Below, piece by piece: positions 7,801 through 10,113 of a stretch of 10,113 bases of DNA. The DNA comes from Bifidobacterium breve. Lineage in GTDB: Bacteria > Actinomycetota > Acidimicrobiia > Acidimicrobiales > Ilumatobacteraceae. Under the pieces are notes generated by a model. It was not told the origin of the DNA. It saw nothing but the letters and a program-made list of their open reading frames with translations, and searched no databases. The stretch's first letter is position 1; the number at the start of each line of letters is the position of its first letter. The stretch lies in the NCBI GenBank assembly GCA_945869715.1, contig CAMBPP010000046.1, positions 1 to 10,113 on the forward strand. Reading direction: 5' to 3'. The position numbers and the translations under genes were made by a program.

Positions 7801-8430
7801 CAAGGCCCCGAACATTCATCTGCTCGCATTGAACGCTTCTTGCAGGCTTGTGCCGAAGACAACATTCAAGTGTGCAACGCCACCACGGCTGCGCAGTATT
7901 TCCATTTGTTGCGCCGTCAAGTGCGTCGCGAGATGCGGAAGCCGCTTGTTATTTTCACACCGAAACAGCCGTTGCGAATGAAAGAAAGTCGTTCAAAAAT
8001 TGAAGACTTCACGCAGGGTTCTTTTGAAGAAGTGTTGAGCGACGTTGCTGCTCCTGTCGCTGAAACAGTGAAGCGTGTTGTTATTTGCAGCGGCAAAGTT
8101 GCTTGGGATGCAATGTCGGAGCGCACCAAGCGCAGTGCGCCTGTTGCAGTGGTACGTGTTGAACAGTTGTACCCGTTCCCACTCGATCAACTTGTTGCAG
8201 AAATTGAAAAATACCCGAACGCCGAAGAGCTGGTCTGGCTACAAGAGGAGCCTGAAAACATGGGTCCATGGCACTTCGTTGAGCATCGCATTTGGCGCCT
8301 CAAAGAACGTGGCTACGACCTGCGTCATGTTGCTCGTGTTGAGTCGGGTAGCCCTGCAACGGGTTCCATGGCCATTCACCAACAAGAACTTGCCGACCTC
8401 ATGGACGGCGCACTCGACTCCTGGAAATAA
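4831..8430 (+). CDS. kgd: Fused 2-oxoglutarate dehydrogenase E1 / E2-type succinyltransferase (multifunctional Kgd/OdhA)
   Basis: The enzyme catalyses ThDP-dependent decarboxylation of 2-oxoglutarate in the TCA cycle and passes the succinyl group toward CoA; some homologues also act as 2-oxoglutarate decarboxylases. The 1199 aa compare with about 1220-1260 for mycobacterial and corynebacterial proteins. In order: N-terminal helix VDEMYEQFRIDP (~21-32), an Ala/Pro/Thr-rich linker (~48-90), an E2 catalytic domain (~96-340) with DHRIIQG at 296-302 (His297; Gln301 replaces the canonical Asp of HRxxDG, as in this family), then E1 from ~350. E1 shows SHRGR (His526), GDAAF (625-629) and INN (657-659) forming the ThDP site, and EGQGPEHSSAR (989-999). 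No lipoyl domain is present, so lipoyl-E2 and E3 must be supplied in trans. GTG 4831 and ATG 4834 are adjacent start choices; a GAGGGG lies too far upstream (about 20 nt) for a normal site. It is divergent from the cupredoxin gene and convergent with the HAD gene. Confidence 0.97.
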   Translation: MMPNSNPSSPQDVFGPNSWLVDEMYEQFRIDPTAVSDTWREFFADYVPGHAGAVPGVTQNAPSAESAPVAKPAVTAPTSATPPEPIRGSGAAIVANMERSLTVPTATSFRNVPARLLEVNRRAINSYMSRGGMGKVSFTHIIGYAVVRAIADAVPAMNNSFATDEAGAPHIIRNPEVNMGLAVDVAKSDGSRTLVVPVLRNTGGLGFADFLNSYEELVRKVKTNKLAVTDFQGATITLTNPGTIGTVLSVPRLMPGQGVIVGVGSIDYPAEFQGSDERALSKLGVSKVVTVTSTYDHRIIQGAESGMFLKRLHELLMGQHAFYDDIFKSLGVPYKAEQWRTDNNASDTEEQMLHKQMQVANLIRVHRVRGHLMADLDPLRWKEPVLPAELDPSTYGLTIWDLERSFLTGGVGGVERQELGDLLSVLRETYCGTIGVEYMHIRNTEEHRWFQDRLEGVTFNPSLSQKNRIMERLNAAEAFEKFLATKYVGTKRFGLDGCETAIPVIDTILSAAAAEHLAGAVIGMSHRGRLNVLANVVGKSYDQIFKEFEGHVKPDSVQGSGDVKYHLGAHGTFTSGEGDSIKVELAANPSHLETVDPIVMGMVRAAQDGINPPLAFSVLPLLIHGDAAFAGQGLVAECLAMSDLSGYRVGGTIHLIINNQIGFTTAPQFSHSSVYSSDVAKTVQAPIFHVNGDDPEACVRVAKLAYDYRQKFHKDVVIDLVGYRRLGHNEGDDPSYTQPLMYKAIAEHRSSRKMYVETLVKRGDITLEQAEQYLLDYQSKLQSALDETRAHAPVPIKAAKPPLPVGVVPHVNTGVDRSVIETIFAKLTQYPEGFTPHPKLAKQFELREKTFREEGDVEWAVGEAFAIGSLLLEGTSVRLSGEDTRRGTFSQRHAALIDYENERNWVPLADLATANANFWVYDSLLSEYGALGFEYGYAHANHEALVAWEAQFGDFVNGAQIVIDQYIVAAEDKWGQQNGLVMLLPHGYEGQGPEHSSARIERFLQACAEDNIQVCNATTAAQYFHLLRRQVRREMRKPLVIFTPKQPLRMKESRSKIEDFTQGSFEEVLSDVAAPVAETVKRVVICSGKVAWDAMSERTKRSAPVAVVRVEQLYPFPLDQLVAEIEKYPNAEELVWLQEEPENMGPWHFVEHRIWRLKERGYDLRHVARVESGSPATGSMAIHQQELADLMDGALDSWK

Positions 8431-8437
8431 ATTTCAG

Positions 8438-8455
8438 TTACAACGACAGTTGTAA
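8438..8455 (-). terminator. Weak hairpin at the kgd / HAD convergent junction
   Basis: TTACAAC (8438-8444) pairs with GTTGTAA (8449-8455) around a GACA loop: a perfect 7-bp stem that begins on the stop codon of the HAD gene. On the minus strand the sequence after it is moderately T-rich (ACTGAAATTTATTT) but lacks a proper T-run. It may end transcription inefficiently or be chance; it is the only structure seen in the 7-bp gap between the two genes. Confidence 0.3.
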
Positions 8456-9079
8456 GGCAGTACCAAGAGCAACAAGTGCATCGTCGGGGTTAATGACCTT
8501 GATGGTGTGCATACCCATGGCGGCAGCAGGCTTTAAGTTCACGCCCAGGTCATCGAGAAAGACGCATTCATGTGGCGATACCTGCAAGGTCTCGCAGGCG
8601 ATTTCATAAAATCGTGTTTCAGGTTTGCGGCAGCCCACTTTGCTGCTTTCAACAACGGCATCAAAGCGAGACATGACGGCTGCAATAGCTTCGCGTCGCT
8701 CTTGCGATGCGCCGTCGCCACCCACCACATTGTTGGTGAGGCACGCCATGCGATACCCGGCTGCTTTCACTGTGTCGAGAGCCTGCACCATTGCAGGGCG
8801 AATTTCACCCGCTAAGAGCTGCAAGACGTCGGAACCGGGTACCGGGTGGCCAAGGGCGGTACTTTCGGCCATAAAGTGCTCGTTGAAGTCGCGCGGAGAG
8901 ACCTCATTTCGCTCGAGGAGCGCCCAAGCATTGGTATCGGGGTTGGTGGCATTCACTTTGCGTAAAAAGCCCTGAGGAAGTCCCTTTTTGGCCTCATATT
9001 GCAAAAAAGCATCGAAAGGGCTCGACAAGATGACCCCTCCGAAGTCCCAGAAAACGGCGCGAAATGAGGAAGTAGTCAC
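8438..9079 (-). CDS. HAD-superfamily hydrolase (soluble epoxide hydrolase N-terminal / ACAD10-like subgroup)
   Basis: A soluble Rossmann-fold hydrolase, probably a phosphatase; the substrate is not predictable. Counting from the furthest upstream possible start (TTG 9100, 220 aa), motif I is WDFGGVIL with nucleophile Asp19, motif II LTNN with Thr122, motif III KVGCRKP with Lys159, and motif IV FLDDLGVNLKPA with Asp183 and Asp184. The cap (~30-100) contains an F-x-x-Y-E segment and a P-R-D-F-N-E-H-F stretch. The motif IV region resembles the N-terminal domain of soluble epoxide hydrolase and ACAD10. The usual second Asp of motif I (DxD) is Gly21, as in ACAD10-like and YihX-like members. The start is uncertain: no ATG exists, and candidates are TTG 9100, TTG 9088, GTG 9085 and GTG 9079. 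GTG 9079 is chosen because it leaves a short natural N-terminus (MTTSSFRAVFWD); no convincing Shine-Dalgarno supports any of them. It is divergent from the NYN-S1 gene, with starts about 63 bp apart. Confidence 0.9.
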   Translation of the reverse strand: MTTSSFRAVFWDFGGVILSSPFDAFLQYEAKKGLPQGFLRKVNATNPDTNAWALLERNEVSPRDFNEHFMAESTALGHPVPGSDVLQLLAGEIRPAMVQALDTVKAAGYRMACLTNNVVGGDGASQERREAIAAVMSRFDAVVESSKVGCRKPETRFYEIACETLQVSPHECVFLDDLGVNLKPAAAMGMHTIKVINPDDALVALGTALQLSL

Positions 9080-9142
9080 AATCACCAATGCTACGAGCAA
9101 TGATCCACGAAGAGAGAGCCAAGGGGTGCTTGACTACAACTT

Positions 9143-10113
9143 ATGCCTCATTCACGCAGTCCCCACCACGTGGTGGTCGACGGGTCCAACATCGCCACCG
9201 AGGGCCGTAGTGCTCCGAGCTTGAAACAACTCAATGAAGCAGTCTTGGCGTTCATGGACGAGCATCCCACCTCAAAAATTACGGTGGTTGTCGATGCCAG
9301 TTTTGGTCATCGCATCGACAAGAAAGAAGTTGCCGACTTCGATGATGCCGTGAACAACAATGAGCTCGTGACCCCACCTGCTGGGGCCATTGGTCGAGGA
9401 GATGCATTTGTATTGGCAATTGCCGACAAAGTGAAGGCATCCATCATTTCCAATGACAGCTATCAGGAATTCCACGGCGAGCACACGTGGCTCTTCGACG
9501 AAGGTCGACTCATGGGTGGCAAACCCGTTCCGCATGTGGGCTGGGTATTTGTTGCTCGCTCACCCGTGCGTGGACCAACAAGCAAAAAAGCAACGCGTGG
9601 TGTGCAGGCACAAAAGCGCACCAGTGAAGATGCGCGTCCTGCGAAAAAGGCGAGTCGCGAAGCGAGCGGCCCGATGCCCACACCGAAGACCCCACCTCCG
9701 GGTGCACGTATGGCTCCGCGATCACCGGAAAAAGTAGTTCCTGAAAAGCGTGACTCTGGTTCAGTGAATGAAGTCTTACCGTTCCTTGCCTTCGTCGAGA
9801 AACAGCCGGTAGGGAGCAAAGTGAAAGGCGTTGTCGACAGCTACAGCGCGCACGGAGCGTATGTGAAAGTAGGCGATATCAAGGGCTATGTTCCCTTGCG
9901 TCTTTTGGGCAACCCTGCGCCACGGAGTGCACGAGAAGCCATTCACATTGGCGACACATTGGCACTCGTCGTAGCCGGGTACACACCAGCACGCCGCAGC
10001 GTTGAACTTGGGGTTCCTGAAGCTGTGAAAATTGCTGCGAAAGAGACCAAAGTAAAAGCATCGGTGAAAGCAGAAAAGAAACCACCAGTGCCAGCAAAGA
10101 AAGTAGCGACAGC
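9143..10113 (+). CDS. Predicted ribonuclease: Zc3h12a/Regnase-like NYN (PIN-fold) domain plus S1 RNA-binding domain, 3' end cut off by window edge
   Basis: The reading frame is open for 323 codons to the window edge. Residues ~9-140 form a NYN domain of the RNase_Zc3h12a type: VVVDGSN (Asp13, Asn16), VVVDAS (Asp51), GRGDA (Asp87) and SNDSY (Asp105), followed by an EGRLMGGKPVPHVGWVFV segment. These acidic residues match the metal site of Regnase-1-like endoribonucleases (VVIDGSN and SNDNY/SNDTY), so single-strand RNA cleavage is the likely activity (inference). Residues ~141-205 are a basic, Pro/Lys/Arg/Ser-rich linker. Residues ~220-292 look like an S1 domain: VGSKVKGVVDSYSAHGAYVKV then GYVPL, and a closing AGYTPARRSVELGV. 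The visible tail is Lys/Ala/Val/Pro-rich. ATG 9143 is the first possible start because TGA at 9131 blocks the frame upstream; AAGGGG at 9121-9126 is 16 nt away, too far for a normal ribosome site. Confidence 0.85.
   Translation, partial: MPHSRSPHHVVVDGSNIATEGRSAPSLKQLNEAVLAFMDEHPTSKITVVVDASFGHRIDKKEVADFDDAVNNNELVTPPAGAIGRGDAFVLAIADKVKASIISNDSYQEFHGEHTWLFDEGRLMGGKPVPHVGWVFVARSPVRGPTSKKATRGVQAQKRTSEDARPAKKASREASGPMPTPKTPPPGARMAPRSPEKVVPEKRDSGSVNEVLPFLAFVEKQPVGSKVKGVVDSYSAHGAYVKVGDIKGYVPLRLLGNPAPRSAREAIHIGDTLALVVAGYTPARRSVELGVPEAVKIAAKETKVKASVKAEKKPPVPAKKVAT

Noticed and set aside
9121..9142. AAGGGG at 9121-9126 as ribosome site of the NYN-S1 gene
   Set aside because: It is 16 nt from the ATG, too far, and an in-frame TGA at 9131 rules out an earlier start.
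1..10113. CRISPR arrays, tRNA or rRNA genes, insertion sequences, toxin-antitoxin or phage-defence loci
   Set aside because: No repeat-spacer pattern, no cloverleaf-like segment, no transposase and no terminal inverted repeats were seen; coding genes fill nearly all of the window.

Overview
This 10.1 kb window reads as ordinary chromosomal DNA of an actinobacterium. The strongest marker is a 1199-residue 2-oxoglutarate dehydrogenase that fuses an E2-type acyltransferase domain to the E1 domain (Kgd/OdhA architecture), which is characteristic of Actinobacteria. The moderate base composition and the gene styles make an aquatic Acidimicrobiia-like lineage plausible, but that placement is inference. 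No insertion sequence, phage gene, tRNA, rRNA or CRISPR array was recognised.

Layout, left to right: (1) the N-terminal ~385 codons of the ABC-F ribosome factor EttA on the minus strand, running off the left edge; (2) a divergent 252-aa multipass membrane protein of the Urate_ox_N (PuuD-like) family, followed by a clear Rho-independent terminator; (3) a stand-alone cytoplasmic molybdopterin oxidoreductase of 718 aa with a [4Fe-4S] motif; (4) on the minus strand, a 129-aa cupredoxin lipoprotein whose 3' end overlaps the molybdoenzyme by 8 bp; (5) divergent from it, the fused Kgd; (6) on the minus strand, a HAD-superfamily hydrolase ending 7 bp from Kgd; (7) on the plus strand, a predicted RNase with a Zc3h12a/Regnase-like NYN domain followed by an S1 RNA-binding domain, running off the right edge.

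Orientation alternates almost gene by gene, so most genes are probably single transcription units and there is no obvious operon. Two functional themes appear: RNA and translation (EttA, NYN-S1) at the edges, and redox or central carbon metabolism (PuuD-like membrane protein, molybdoenzyme, cupredoxin, Kgd) in the middle. The Mo enzyme and cupredoxin share a 15-nt near-identical motif upstream, TAGAGTTYACTCAYG, which also looks like a -10 element. Both tail-to-tail junctions carry a small hairpin or palindrome built around a stop codon.

The items most worth a second look are the NYN-S1 fusion, the Mo enzyme without a cysteine at the expected Mo-ligand region and without any partner subunit, the PuuD-like membrane domain that lacks its cytochrome c tail, and the shared promoter motif. 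None of these is proven to be a new system; they are leads.
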